Below are positions 1 through 11,554 of a DNA stretch of 64,000 nucleotides, one piece after another (the first letter of the stretch is position 1; every line of letters begins with the position of its first letter). The stretch is from Streblospio benedicti (lineage: Eukaryota > Annelida > Polychaeta > Spionida > Spionidae), in contig CM032661.1 in the NCBI GenBank assembly GCA_019095985.1, positions 36,756,596 through 36,820,595 on the forward strand. Direction: 5' to 3'. The notes below the pieces were generated by a model, which worked only from the letters and a program-made list of their open reading frames with translations, had not been told where the DNA came from and did not search any database. Position numbers and translations under genes: made by a program.

Positions 1-1505
1 CTTGTGACAGATGCAACTGATGGATGGTAACATGTGACTGATGTGACTGATGGATGGTAGCTTGTGACCGATGTGACCGATCGATGGTAGCTTATGACCG
101 ATGTGACTGATGGATTCTAGCTTGTGACAAATGGATGCAAGCTTGTGACGGATGGATGCAAGTTTGTGACCAATGGATGGTAGCTTGTTACCGATGTGAC
201 CGATGGATGGTAGCTTATGACTGATGTGACTGATGGATTCTAGCTTGTGACAAATGGATGATGAAAGCATTGGATGTGACCGATGACTGATGGATGGTAT
301 CTTGAGACCAATGGATGGTAGCTTGTGACCGATGATTGGATCAATGGATGACCCGATGTTTGAATGATGTGACAGATAGATGGCACCTTGTGACCGTTGT
401 GACCGATGGATGGTAGCTTGTGATCGATTTGACCGATGGATGGTAGCTGTTGACCAACATGACCGATGGATGGTAGCTTGTGACCGATGTGACCGATGGA
501 TTGTACATGTAGCTTGTGACTGATCAAAGGTAGATTGTGACCGATGTGACCAATGGATTGTAGCTTGTGACTGATGTGACCGATTGATGATAGCTTGTGA
601 CCAATGAATTGTAGATTGTGACAAAATGTGAAAACTTGTGTCCTAATGATGAAAGCTTGTAACCGATGGATGGTAACTTGTACCTGATGGTTGCTAGCTG
701 GTGACCGATGTATGCTAGCTTGTGACCCATGAATGGGTGTTTATGACAGATGGATGGTAGATTTTGACCAAATGATGAAAGCTTGCAACTGATGGATGGT
801 AGCTTTTGATCGATGGATGGTAGCTTGTGACCAATGTGACCAATGGAAGGTAGCTTGTGACCGATGTGACTGATGGATGGTAGCTTGTGACCGATGTGAC
901 CGATGGATGGTAGCTTGTGACCAATGGATGGATAATTGTGACCGATGGATGGTAGATTATGACAAAATAAAGAAAGCTTGTGTCCAAATGATGAAAGCTT
1001 GTAACTGATGGATGGTAACTTGTACCTGATGGATGCTAGCTTGTGACCGATGTATGCTAGCTTGTGACCGATGAATGAGTGTTTATGACAGATGGATGGT
1101 AGATTGTGTTCAAATGATGAAAGCTTGCGACCAAATGACCAAAGCTTGCGACTGATGGATGGTAGCTTGTGACTGATGGATGCCTATGTGACCGATGCAT
1201 GGTAACATGTGACTGATGTGACCGATAGATGGTAGCTTGTGACTGATGTGACCGATGGATGGTAGTTTGTGACCAATGTGACCAATGGATTGTAGCTTGT
1301 GACCGATGTGACCGGTGGATGGTAGTTTGTGACCGATGGATGGTAGGTTGTGACCAATGGATGGTAGTTTGTGACTGATGGATGGTAGCTTGTGACCGAT
1401 GGATGGTAGCTTGTGACCGATGGATGGTAGGTTGTGACCAATGGATGGTAGCTTGTGACCGATGGATGGTAGCTTGTGACCGATGGATGGTAGTTTTTGA
1501 ACAAT
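1..1505. repeat. Minisatellite type A (about 21-bp unit)
   Basis: The stretch is built from a unit close to GATGGATGGTAGCTTGTGACC, often with an extra GATGTGACC (9 bp) between units. Units differ by scattered substitutions, and a few 60-100 bp blocks recur as higher-order repeats (for example the GATGAAAGCTTG blocks near 640, 775, 970 and 1,110). The array runs off the left edge. Both strands show long chance reading frames rich in His, Pro, Ser and Thr; these are shadows of the repeat. Confidence 0.93.
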
Positions 1506-2459
1506 GGATGGATAGATGGACAGATAAACAGACGGCCAGATGACAGGTGAGTGTGTATGTGATATATTTGGATAGATGTATGGATGTGTTTACAGATGGA
1601 TGGCTATGGAGTTATGTATGCAGGTGATATATGGATGAGTGGGTGAATGTGTGGATGCATGAATGCGGATGGATGTGTATGTGTGTGTGGATGAATGTGT
1701 TGTTATATATGAATGGTTGTATGTATGTATGGATGTATGTGTATGTGTGTATGCAGGTGTGAATTAATGTGTATATGCATGTGTGTATGGACGTGTGTAT
1801 GTGTATATGTATATGTGAATGCATGTGTGAATGCATATGTGTGTGTGTGGATAGATGGATAGCTTGTGAACGTATGTATGAGTGGATGTGTATGAGTGGA
1901 TGTGTGTCACCTATGGATGGTATTTTGTGACTGATGGATGTTTGTGACTGATGGATGGCTAAATGGACAGCTAAACGGACGGACGGATGACAGGTGAGCT
2001 AGAAAGTATGTGATATACATGTGGATATATGGATGGATCTGTTCACGGATGGATGGATATGGATTTATGTATGTAAGTGATATATTGATGGATGGGTGAA
2101 TGTGTGGAAGCATGATTGTGGATGGTTGTATATATGTGTGGATGCATGTGTTAATGCATGTTTGGATGCATGTGTATGCATGTGTGTATGCATGTATGTA
2201 TGCATGTGTGAATGAATGTGTATAGACGTGTGTATGTGTATATGAATGTGTGAATGCACGTATGTGGGTGGGTGTTGCAATGCGTGTGTGGATGCATATG
2301 TGTATTATGGATAGATGGATGTGTGTGATGTATGAGTGGATGTTTGTGACCGATGGATGGTAGTTTGTGACCGATGAATTGTAGTTTGTGACCGACGGTT
2401 GGTATTGTTTGTGACCGATGGATGGTAGTGTTCGACCGATGGATGGATAGATGGACAGG
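1506..2459. repeat. Degenerate TG/ATGG-rich repeat between the two arrays
   Basis: This is low-complexity sequence dominated by TGTATG, TGGATG and GTGTGTG words. Two short returns of the type A minisatellite lie at about 1,905-1,990 and 2,340-2,450. A block near 1,500-1,860 (GACAGATAAACAGACGG, then TG-rich sequence) recurs in altered form near 1,950-2,330, so this zone is itself a duplicated higher-order unit of about 450 bp. No gene is supported. Confidence 0.8.
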
Positions 2460-3560
2460 TGCATGGATGTTTGTGATGCAATGATGCACAATTGCATTGA
2501 TGTTTTTGATCCAGGGATATTTATGATGCACGGATGCATGGATGTTTGTGATGCATGGATGCAGGGATGTTTGTGATGCACGGATGCAAGCATGTTTGTG
2601 ATGCAGGGATGCATGGACAGTTGTTATGCACAGATGCATAGATGTTTGTGATACACGAATGCAGGGATGATTGTGATGCACGGATACAGGGATGTTTGTG
2701 ATGCATGGATGCAGGGATGTTTGTGATGCACGGATGCAGGGATGTTTGTGATGCATGGATGCAGGGATGTTTGTGATGACGGATAGGATGCAGGGATGTT
2801 TTGATGCTGGGATGCAGGGATTTGTGGATGCATGGATGTTTGTGATGCAGGGATGTTTGTGATGCACGGGGATGTTTTGTGATGCACGGATGCAGGGATG
2901 TTTGTGATGCATGGATGCAGGGATGTTTGTGATGCACGGATGCAGGGATGTTTGTGATGCACGGATGTTTGTGATGCAGGGATGCAGGGATGTTTGTGAT
3001 GCACGGATGCAGGAATGTTTGTGATGCAGGGATGTTTGTGATGCACGGATGCAGGGATATTTGTGATGCACGGATGCAGGGATGTTTGTGATACACGTAT
3101 GCAGGGATGTTTGTGATGCAGGGATGTTTGTGATGCACGGATGCAGGGATGTTTGTGATACAGGGATGTTTGTAATGCACGGATGCAGGAATGTTTGGGA
3201 TGCACAGATGCAGGGATGTTTGTGATGCAGGGATGTTTGTGATGCACGGATGCAGGGATGTTTGTGATGCACGGATGCAGGGATGTTTGTGATGCACGGA
3301 TGCAGGGATGTTTGTGATGCACGGATGCAGGGATGTTTGTGATGCAGTGATGTTTGTGATGCACAGATGCAGGGATGTTTGTGATGCACGGATGCATGGA
3401 TATTTGTGATGCACACATGCAGGGATATTTGTGATACACAAATGCTGGGATGTTTGTGATGCAGGGATGTTTGTGATGCATGGATGTAGGAATGTAGTGA
3501 TATACGAATGCAGGGATGTTTGTGATACACAGATGCAGGGATGTTTGTGATGAAAGGATT
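2460..3560. repeat. Minisatellite type B (25-bp unit)
   Basis: The unit is GATGTTTGTGATGCACGGATGCAGG in register, 25 bp long, with a shorter variant lacking the 8 bp ACGGATGC. About 40 units are present and they are more alike than the type A units, which suggests more recent expansion. A 25-bp unit changes frame at each copy, and a period of 75 bp encodes a repeated peptide in every open frame. That explains the 300-460 residue frames on the minus strand. Confidence 0.93.
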
Positions 3561-3956
3561 GACGGTAAGACAGAAGAACTGGTGAATGGATGTGATGTGT
3601 GTGATGATTGTGACGGATAGATGGATGTGACGGATTGAGGAAGCAATTAATTGTGTCTTAGAGTTAACAATGGAATGAAAGTCTTATTCCTTTGGATAAT
3701 AACACCTTTAACTATACATTTAATTCATTTATCACATAAAATTAAGTGTGATTCTGCAGAAATATACTTCGCTTTTTTGTTAGTCTCTCCCAAATTCAGG
3801 TTTTCAGAGAAAAGTGGGGCTTGTGAGGGTGGCAAAGACGAGGGAGCACACAACTTGGGAGATTTACATTACAGTTTATTCTTGTAAAGACGTGCAGTGA
3901 TGCAAAAACCTACTAATGGTGTTATTATTTTGGGTAAAGTATCACTTCATATTTAC
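3561..3956. other. Spacer between minisatellite and transporter
   Basis: Degenerate TGTGACGGATGG words fade out by about 3,645. The rest is unique AT-rich sequence. A 78-residue plus-strand frame (3,651-3,887) has no recognisable domain. It is presumably part of the transporter's last intron. Confidence 0.5.
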
Positions 3957-4049
3957 CGGCAACGAGTACATAAACCATGGCGGACGTTCCAAACTCATCA
4001 ATCATCACACCGGTTGTCAACAGGGCCACAATAGCACCAATACCAGAAC
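3957..4049 (-). CDS. MFS transporter exon 8 (TM11, start of TM12)
   Basis: The exon is 93 nt long, with acceptor ATATTTAG, donor GTAAAT, phase 1 in and phase 1 out. It encodes SGIGAIVALLTTGVMIDEFG and the first part of TM12. If the donor is not used, the frame continues for about nine codons and stops, giving a shorter tail. Confidence 0.65.
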
Positions 4050-7000
4050 CTAAATATAGTTATTGTCAAGTGTTACTGCTTTTATATGTTAGATTACTTC
4101 ATTGTGTGTATTATTTTCTACAATAATGCCAATTGAAATTAAATCAGTAAGATTTTAAGAATGATTGCATTAAATCATATAAAGATGCATACATACATGT
4201 ATTGCTTAATCATATACATGTATGCTTAATCATATATATACATTGTACATGTATATGCATCCTTTTTTATTTGACTAGATTGAGATCATAAATGATTACA
4301 CATGAACATGTTCACTCCCACAATTGGGTGGCTAACATGTTACTGTAACTAGATCTAATGCTTTTTAAATGATATATTTTCTACTCATAGACACAGTTAA
4401 GTTTGATCATGAAAGGCTCAAAACAATTAATCTTAATTGATTAATTTCTCAAGTAACACACAATGTGTTCATAAAGTACTGAAGGGGCAAAGATCGGTAA
4501 AATTGGGTGGCAATAATAAAAGTTAGCTTCCTCATGAAAAGCGGATTTATTGCCCTTGTCTCATAGACATCACCTGCATAAGAGATCTGCCTGACAGCAA
4601 AGCCTACGGGCAGCAGTTGAGACATCCAGGTGATACTGGTGGGCAGGATGATGCTAAGTCCTGCGGCTACAGTGACGGCGGACACCCACACAGACACGGC
4701 ATGAAGGCCCAGGAATGGCAGCACACAGTACCCAACCAGGATGAGCAGCATGCTTGCTGAAAGTAGAAGCTAAGTGATGAGGGTGCCGATGCCCTTTAAG
4801 TGGTTAGTGGGAAATGGCCTTAGAATTAAGTGGGATGTGGGAAATTGGCAAAAATTAAGTGGTTAGTGGGAATTTGGACAATTAAGTGGGAAGTGGGAGA
4901 ATTACCAAAATTAAGTGGGAACAAATTCTTATTTTAGTGGGAAACTATAAAACAATGCGCGAGTAGGGGTCATGCAAGTAAATTTATAATAATTCAAAGT
5001 TGGCCGTCATAATGTCATTTTTTAAAAAATTGAACAAAATGTTCATTAAAAGTAAAAAATTTAAGTGGGAAGTGAGCTAAAATTTAAGTGGTAAGTGTGA
5101 TCAGGATCAGGACCCCCCCCCCCCATCTAGACCCTCAGTGATGTGTGCTGGCAAACAATATTAGGACCATGAGGGTGTTATCAGTTGGTTGTAATTGTGG
5201 TTGTCTCTCTATAAATGTGCAGAAGTCTTGAGCTCTTCACAAATTGGTAGTACCAAATAGCCATGTCTATAAATAGACCACAAGATAAGGCTATTTTTTC
5301 TATCACTAACAACTCTCTTATGAGAGAAGCTGAGCCGATTCCACTGGGAAGTGTTAAGTTATACATCCATCTGCCAACACACCTTGCAATAATGGTATAT
5401 AAACCTGTCGAACCCAAAAGAACAAACATCTACAACAAATTTTCAAATGAACATTTTACAGATATAAAATGTTACTCACCTAGCAGGACAAACCTGGGCA
5501 CTTGACACTTCATAAGGAAGATGTTGAAGAGTCGTCCGATGGCAATACTGGCATAGAAAACCACCATGAGTAAAGCGGCACGAGTCTGTGGCCAGCCGAG
5601 CTCCCGCACAGTGTAGGTGGGAAGCCAAGCACTGGGGGTGATCAGACACCATGTGAAGAACAGCCGGAACAGGAAGAACAGGCACAGAAGTGTGCACTTG
5701 TACCTGTGGGAGTCGGTGGAGAAAGGTTTAGGTGTGCGTGTTCTTTGCATTATCAATGGTGGAACAGGTTGGTGCATGTGGAGTTTTAAAATTCTGGATA
5801 CGTAGTTTACATCAGATCCATATTTGGTGCCGTTTTGAAGTTGTGTTTGCCACCCCCTCCCCGCCCAAAGTATAGCTCTCACTAGTTACTGAACTGTTAA
5901 CACTTCAAAGATGCTTTTATTGCTAGATCTCTATCTTCTTAACATGTAGGTACTATGAAACAATGCACGTCTTATAGGAATAAGTTTGCTAAACACCTTT
6001 CACCCGCTCTCCATGGAACTCAAACTCATGCTTTTTTAGTCATAAATTCAACTCCCTATTAATTAGGCATTGGAAACACATGTTCTGCAAATCCTAATTA
6101 GATAATGAGATCATTGATATGTCACATTAATCTTCACTGCTAAGAATTCTGAAGGATTAGAATCATACAGATTGCTCCAAGTTATTACTTAAGTCATATC
6201 AAATAAGCAAAGTGTCAAAATCTTATTATAAATTTTACCTTTTCTGATTTCCAATGAGGACAGGGGTCTGCTTGTAAGTGTTGAAAAATGGTGCGCACTT
6301 CGTATTCTTGGGAATGGTGCGATTCTTCCCAGCACCAATATATACCGTCAACATGTATACTGCAGACATTAGCACTATCGCAGTAAGGATCATATACACC
6401 CAGCGGATTCTTACAGCCTTGGACGTCAATTGATGCGACACATCTCCAGTAAAATTGAGTAACTTGAATAGATGATTACTGATTAAGTAGATGATTTGCT
6501 CAACAATACTGTTGGGTGTATAGTCATCATCAATGTTCTCGCTTGTACGAATATGAATTGTTGTTGATTCCAGATGTGAAATAGTTGAAGAATTCATAGA
6601 AAAGGGTGGTGAAGTGGAAGAGTAGTTCAATTGCATAAGAGTAGAGTAAGAATCAGTGATGTTCCCCAAAGAGGGGGTAGTTTCTTCTGGAAATCGTTCT
6701 AAAATGTTGTGACTATGAGGTCCGATTCCAATATTGTGGATGTGACCCAGTGTTTGATTGCCAGATGGATGTTGTATTGGCAATGGATCAAGGAACACAT
6801 ACGACACACCTGAATACAAAATTATACAAATTTTAATTATAGTACAGGGAAGACAGCAAAAGTGGAACAATTAAATTTTTAAAATTGGATAATGATTGTT
6901 TCAGGTAGGTACGAATCCAAAATCCAATAAATTGAAACTAATGTGCTATCACTAGTAAATGTATATCATAGAATTATAACCACTATGGATTTCATCATAA

Positions 7001-10000
7001 TCATTTTAGGATTGGACATACTTAAGGATATCACGAACAGATGGTATTATTATTGCATTTTATCAGTGAAAATATTAGACTTCAAGAGAAATAAGAATAA
7101 ATTGTTTAAATTTACTTCCTTCAAATTTCATTACAGCTAATTTACTTTTATGTTGGACAAACTAAACTTTCAACAAAGAGGATAGGATAACATTGTAGGC
7201 TGAACATTTCACAAAAGATTATAGTGTCTGAGAACAGGACTAACCTGCAATAGCAGCAGCACACAATGCGGATGTGAAACCCAGACCGTTGTACAGAGAT
7301 ATACGAGATGGATGTCCTGACCACAAGTACAACAGGTACTCACGTGATACTGAAACAGACAACAAAACAGCCATATTATTCCTCGTTTATTACACCGTGC
7401 ATCACTAAATGCTACCTTGATGCTATTTGTATATCTGTATTTCATTTCTAATACATAGGTAAGTGTCGCAGAAGAATTTCCTGACGAGTGAGAAAGTACA
7501 TGTATTCTTGTTCTTGGTTGAACACTTGCAAAATAATGTGGCAATGTTTGTGAATATGCTAGCTACAATGTCTATAAACGGTAGTGAACATGTCTCTGTT
7601 TTCCATAGGGTAAATAAATCCCTTGCTGTTCAAAGCTACCATATAAACACGATCATTCGTTAAAACAACCTCTTGCTGAGATTGTTAAACTTAAAAACAT
7701 ATTATTGTTAGAGCTCAATGATATGTAAATTAATGCATGAATATTATTAAATGTACAATGGACATTGATTTACAACTGAAGGTATTGTTACTTTTCACTT
7801 GTAAGTGCTCATCATATCTATTCGCACCATATCTCCACCCACTGTCGGGCTAAGATAAGATAAGATAAGATAAGATAAGATAAGATAAAGTTTATTTAAA
7901 GTCGATATAGATTACAACAATAAACACAAGCTCTAAGGAGCTTTTGATCGACTCATTCATACACAGTCACACATGCGCATAATACACATACACAATACAT
8001 TAATTACAAATAATTAGAGCATAAAGCACCTGACGAAGTAACATAATTAATTAGAGCATGCAGTACATTTACATATTTTCCCATTCCAAGATTGTAAGAG
8101 ATTAGTGAATTGATTGTCTCATTTGTGTCCCTGAAACCAGTCTGAGCAGGGTGTGCTCAGTTCATATTCCTGCAGGATATATTCAATAGTCTGTGGATTC
8201 TCTTCGAACAGGCAGGATTCTTGTTGAGAGAATCCCCACCAGCACATGTTGTCTCTTGTCTTTGCCACCTTAGCTCTTGCTCTGTTCAGTGGTGGTGGGT
8301 AGCACTGAACCAAGCAAGAGGATAGAGCTAAGATGGCAAAGTGGGTACCACTGTCTTCTCGGAAGGTCTACTCCAGGGGAAAGTGCCTCGCTTTATAGTA
8401 GTAGAGCTTTTTTATTGCCTTGGTTAAATCTGTTCCACCTTGCCATTCGGAACATGTCAGTTGGTGTATATTCACTGCTAACCTTGATGAAGCGGTTTCT
8501 TGACTCCAACCTTGTAGCAACCTCTTGGTGTCCATACGTAGGGTGGCGGGGATCGTTCAGCGTTTTCGTCTCTCTACCTTAGTTACTTAGTTAGAGCTTC
8601 ACGCCGTATGCCAGATGGACAAATGGCAGCGAGCCTGTACAACAAAGATAGTTGATTGGCTTTTCCGGTGATTATTCGGAAGACTTTGTTGAGCACTATA
8701 TCTACCTTTGATCCATGGGCTGATCTTTCCCACACTGCTGCACAGTATTCGGCTGTAGAGAAGCACAATGCTAATGTAGCCTGTTTGAGAGTTCACGGGA
8801 CTTCTCCCTGGTGGAATTGGCAAGGTTCTTTACAAGGTTGATTCTGGCCGAAACCTTCTTCCATAGCTTTGCTGTGTGTTCTTTGAAAGACAAGGTTCTG
8901 TCAAGCATGACACCAAGGTATACAGGGTAAAACATATTTTTGGGGGCAAGTAGTAAACCTTCACGTGGTGCCCCTGTTGATCTGCACGGATTAATCAGTA
9001 CAGAGACCAATTACTACACCTCAAACCATACCTCATACTTGTAAGTGCTGAAATATGCCCAAAACATAAGATATTAGTATTTTCGCCCATGGGCCATAGC
9101 ATGTTCTATCAAAATAAAGTAGTGTTAGGTGACATCTGGATCTAGATCCAGATGTTTATGTGACTCCCGTTTATTGGAATGGGTACAAATAAATAGACCT
9201 GTACTGTATATTGTACTGTTCATATATTTAGCCAGACTGACTACCTTGATTGCCAAATCCACGCATAAATCCCATACACAGCATGATTCCTATGAAGAGG
9301 TAGATACTCGGCATCCAAGCTGCAGCTCCAATTGATATACACATGAAGAATGTTGACAGAAACAGAAGAAACTCCACACTCAAAGGCATCCTGAAAGAAA
9401 TCATCCTTGACATATCAGTAAATAATAATTTTCATATGTAAGAATCTTCCTATTGCTCCGTTTTGGTCAAAATCATGTTTTTCTAAATAGAAAAGAATAC
9501 AATCATAACTCTCAATACAAATAACCCCTATTGGCTAAGAATATAGCAACTTATAATTATATTCATAGCTTGTAGTTACATTTACATTCAAACAAAATAA
9601 GTACACATATGCGTTTTTATGAAGATTGGATTTCAAATTTTACCTTTTGTATATTAAATCAGAAATTAAAGCTCCTACAAAGTAACCAAACGACACTCCA
9701 GCGAGAGCAAATGACATGTATGTGGTCGATTCGATTTGCAACAGTTCACTCATGCTTACTAAAGTGGTACCTAATATGCCACCACAACTCCCCTGAAAAA
9801 TATGGTATAGAATAAAATTGATTTTGAAAAGGTTCAAATATAGTATAATACATGTAACAGGTATTATCAAAATTATGGCGACAATAATGAATGGGGATAA
9901 TGTAGTCCATGATTAATTGATTATACATTTTGAAAGTAAGATTGCATTATGAATCGCTGTTTTCCAGATGAACAAGCATAATGCAATCTTAATAGTCACA

Positions 10001-10490
10001 TTAAGCTTATATGGAGAATTGTAAAATAATGTTGATATTTGAAAAAATGCAGTTACAGGTGTCTTGTGAACATTGAAATTATGTTCGTTGATACAAGAAT
10101 GGAGAAAGATTTCTATTGTAAAACATTAATCTACATTATTTGTATATATCAAATAAATCTCTAAAATGTGAACACACTTGACAAAGTTTTAAACATTTCA
10201 TTTTTTATATCAACTTACAAATAGTCACTTACCGTGCAAATGGCCATAAGATACACAGCTATTGTTCGAGGAAGCTTGTGAATAGGTAAGACAGGACTAA
10301 GAGAAATATCAATGGCTTTTTGCGGATCTCTGCATTCCTTAGAAACGTTTTCCATATTTGTGTTGGATGAAACTTTCATTTCTTGAATTACATCTGGATG
10401 CAGTCCCAATTTAGAAGCGCGCCCTCCCATGGGAATTGCCTCAGCAGGAACGCTGGACTGATTTGTTGGAGTTAGAACAGTTCTTGCCAT
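3957..10490 (-). CDS. MFS transporter, MFSD4/NaGLT1-like (3' end outside window)
   Basis: Eight exons join in frame with GT/AG borders: 10490-10233, 9792-9644, 9390-9245, 7349-7245, 6809-6239, 5703-5480, 4756-4574, 4049-3957 (576 codons so far). The product reads as a major facilitator: a cytosolic N-terminus of about 75 residues, TM1 and TM2 in exons 1-2, a loop starting GALISDLIYKR, TM3-5, then a long loop with five N-glycosylation sequons (NQT, NIT, NYS, NSS, NFT) before TM6. The second half has further helices and a glycine-rich late helix (AGSGIGAIVALLTTG). A glycosylated loop between TM5 and TM6 is what MFSD4/NaGLT1 proteins have; these are plasma-membrane sugar carriers. The exact substrate is not shown. 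The end of TM12 and the tail are missing; exon 8 ends in a donor whose intron would run into the minisatellite. Another MFS subfamily cannot be excluded. Confidence 0.75.
4574..4756 (-). CDS. MFS transporter exon 7 (TM9-TM10)
   Basis: The exon is 183 nt long, with acceptor CTTTCAG, donor CAG|GTGATG, phase 1 in and phase 1 out. It encodes MLLILVGYCVLPFLGLHAV and a second helix with AAGLSIILPTS. Confidence 0.73.
4785..5145. repeat. AAGTGGGA-rich dispersed repeat in transporter intron 6
   Basis: The words TTAAGTGG, AAGTGGGAAGTGGGA and TTAGTGGGAA recur about ten times in 300 bp, bounded by GGGTGCCGATGCCC on one side and TGATCAGGATCAGGAC plus a poly-C run on the other. It looks like a non-autonomous transposable element, not unique intron. 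Clean terminal inverted repeats are not evident, so the class is unassigned. Confidence 0.45.
5480..5703 (-). CDS. MFS transporter exon 6 (TM7-TM8)
   Basis: The exon is 224 nt long, with acceptor CCCACAG, donor GTGAGT, phase 2 in and phase 1 out. It encodes LLCLFFLFRLFFTWCLI, then a loop and MVVFYASIAIGRLFNIFLM; the IAIGRL piece is common in TM8 of MFS carriers. Confidence 0.75.
6239..6809 (-). CDS. MFS transporter exon 5 (glycosylated loop, TM6)
   Basis: This is the largest exon (571 nt, phase 1 in, phase 2 out). About 130 residues of Ser/Thr/Asn-rich loop carry several N-X-S/T sites, then a predicted helix IRWVYMILTAIVLMSAVYML and a cytosolic segment follow. Compared with vertebrate MFSD4 the loop seems longer. 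Confidence 0.75.
7245..7349 (-). CDS. MFS transporter exon 4 (TM4-TM5 link, TM5)
   Basis: The exon is 105 nt long, with acceptor TGTTTCAG and donor GTTAGT, phase 1 in and phase 1 out. It encodes VSREYLLYLWSGHPSRISL and then a helix NGLGFTSALCAAAIAG. It follows the LINE-bearing intron 3. Confidence 0.72.
7851..7888. repeat. Pentanucleotide repeat (AGATA)n
   Basis: About seven and a half copies of TAAGA/AGATA directly abut the 3' end of the LINE and form its tail. Elements of this kind replace a poly(A) tail by a short tandem repeat. Confidence 0.9.
7851..9030 (-). mobile_element. 5'-truncated LINE with AGATA-repeat tail (intron 3 of transporter)
   Basis: On the minus strand, three neighbouring frames carry pieces of the C-terminal part of a non-LTR retrotransposon polymerase. 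One has YLGVMLDRTLSFKEHTAKLW (about 9,010-8,771), a second CFSTAEYCAAVWERSAHGSK (about 8,768-8,583), and a third a terminal region with QTIEYILQEYELSTP (about 8,313-8,119). Reading frames change between the pieces, so the copy is dead. The 3' end is AATAAACTTTATC followed by about seven copies of the pentamer TTATC (7,851-7,888). The 5' part of the polymerase and the endonuclease are absent. Clade is not certain (jockey/CR1/L2-type by eye). Confidence 0.75.
9245..9390 (-). CDS. MFS transporter exon 3 (TM3-TM4)
   Basis: The exon has acceptor CTTTCAG and donor GTAGTC, and is 146 nt long (phase 2 in, phase 1 out). It encodes two hydrophobic stretches separated by a short AAAWMPS turn. Confidence 0.75.
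9644..9792 (-). CDS. MFS transporter exon 2 (TM1 end, TM2)
   Basis: The exon has acceptor TTTTTCAG and donor GTAAAA, and is 149 nt long (phase 0 in, phase 2 out). It encodes GSCGGILGTTLVSMSELL and then FALAGVSFGYFVGALISD, with the basic loop after TM2 typical of MFS carriers. Confidence 0.75.
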
Positions 10491-10554
10491 GGTTATTTTG
10501 CTAATATTCCTTGTGCTTGCTTGGGATGTTCCTTGATTATTAACAAATTTTAAC
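10233..10554 (-). CDS. MFS transporter exon 1 of the coding part (5'UTR plus N-terminus)
   Basis: The start codon at 10,490 sits in ACCATGG, a strong Kozak context. A pyrimidine-rich acceptor (ending TTTTCACAG) lies at 10,555-10,556, so 64 nt of 5'UTR precede the start in this exon and at least one further non-coding exon lies upstream. The coding part is 258 nt (86 codons, phase 0) and ends in donor GTAAGTG at the start of TM1. Confidence 0.7.
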
Positions 10555-11125
10555 CTGTGAAAAAAATGCCATTGAATTTACAAATTCACAATTTAACTTT
10601 TGCTTAAAGACCCAAAATAATTTTATTTGTGGCCATAATGTTGAGTGTTAAACTTTGTAAACCACCCACACATAAAATTAAATATTTACGCCAGTTGTTT
10701 TCTTGTATGCCAAGTAAGTTAAATGTCCACAAGGTTAAAAAATGAAATAAATTCTATTCAAATTTCATTTCGACACAAGTGTCCCTTTAAAATTTCAAGA
10801 ATTGAATAAAACATCACCATAAACAGATTATTTAATCAAAAGAAACCAACATAATTATACTTAGAAGTAATTAGACTCCATCAAATACTTATCGGAATAG
10901 CAACTACTTTTCTAACTGTATCAGCGCCGTAATACTTTACAATGCAATCTTCATGCTTGACTAAGCATCAAACGGAGGCTACCAACGATCTACTCGTTTT
11001 ACTAGAAAATAAAAACGCGACATTATCAATATGGCTTTCAATTTAGTTTGTTACTTGCATACGTACGTTCTTGATGGGGCAAGTGTTTCTGCATTTTGAC
11101 GTTTCCTCATTATGGTTATAGCAAG
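10555..11125. other. Non-coding stretch upstream of transporter
   Basis: This is AT-rich sequence with no supported exon. The transporter's first non-coding exon and promoter should lie here or further right; I cannot place them. Confidence 0.4.
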
Positions 11126-11361
11126 GATTCTATATTCTCAAACTTCTCTCTCTCACACACACATGTCTTTTTAGCAAGCATATTTCTACCAACGATGGAT
11201 AAAGCTGTGAGTTCGACTCCCGGCAGGTCCACTTAATACATTGTATAGTCAAATGGAAGCTTAGTTTTGTAAAACTTGTCTTCAGCTATATCTATCGTTG
11301 GTAGAAATATGCTTGCTAAAAAGACGTGTTACGAGAGAGAGTCGTTTGAAAATGTATCCGG
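11126..11361. mobile_element. Long foldback element with tRNA-like loop
   Basis: Two arms of about 80 bp (11,126-11,207 and 11,283-11,361) are inverted copies. The core CTTTTTAGCAAGCATATTTC continuing to ACCAACGAT is perfect over 32 bp; the outer part carries matching CT-rich and AAAC words. The 75-bp loop includes GAGTTCGACTCCCGGCAGG, which resembles the T-arm and 3' end of a tRNA (B-box-like GTTCGACTCC). No coding capacity is present. A MITE or a foldback SINE derivative is the likely class. Confidence 0.75.
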
Positions 11362-11554
11362 TTGAACTGCGTGTTACTAAAAGTATTTATATGAATTAAA
11401 CAAGGGGTTTGCAATATCGACCAACTCTTACTTTACTTGAGATTAAATTGAGACAATAAACAATGTTCAGATTTAGTGAAATATTTAGATTTTTCCACAT
11501 ATTTTAAGAAAACAGACCATAAAAGTCTACTGGCAAGTTACAAAGAGCTATTGA

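Noticed and set aside
1-3560. CRISPR-like array
   Set aside because: Contiguous degenerate tandem units without spacers in a eukaryotic genome; this is a minisatellite.
2151-3646. Long minus-strand frames (306-459 residues) of His/Pro/Cys/Ile-rich repeats
   Set aside because: They are translations of the 25-bp minisatellite; all frames are open because the unit lacks stop codons, and the peptide is just the unit repeated.
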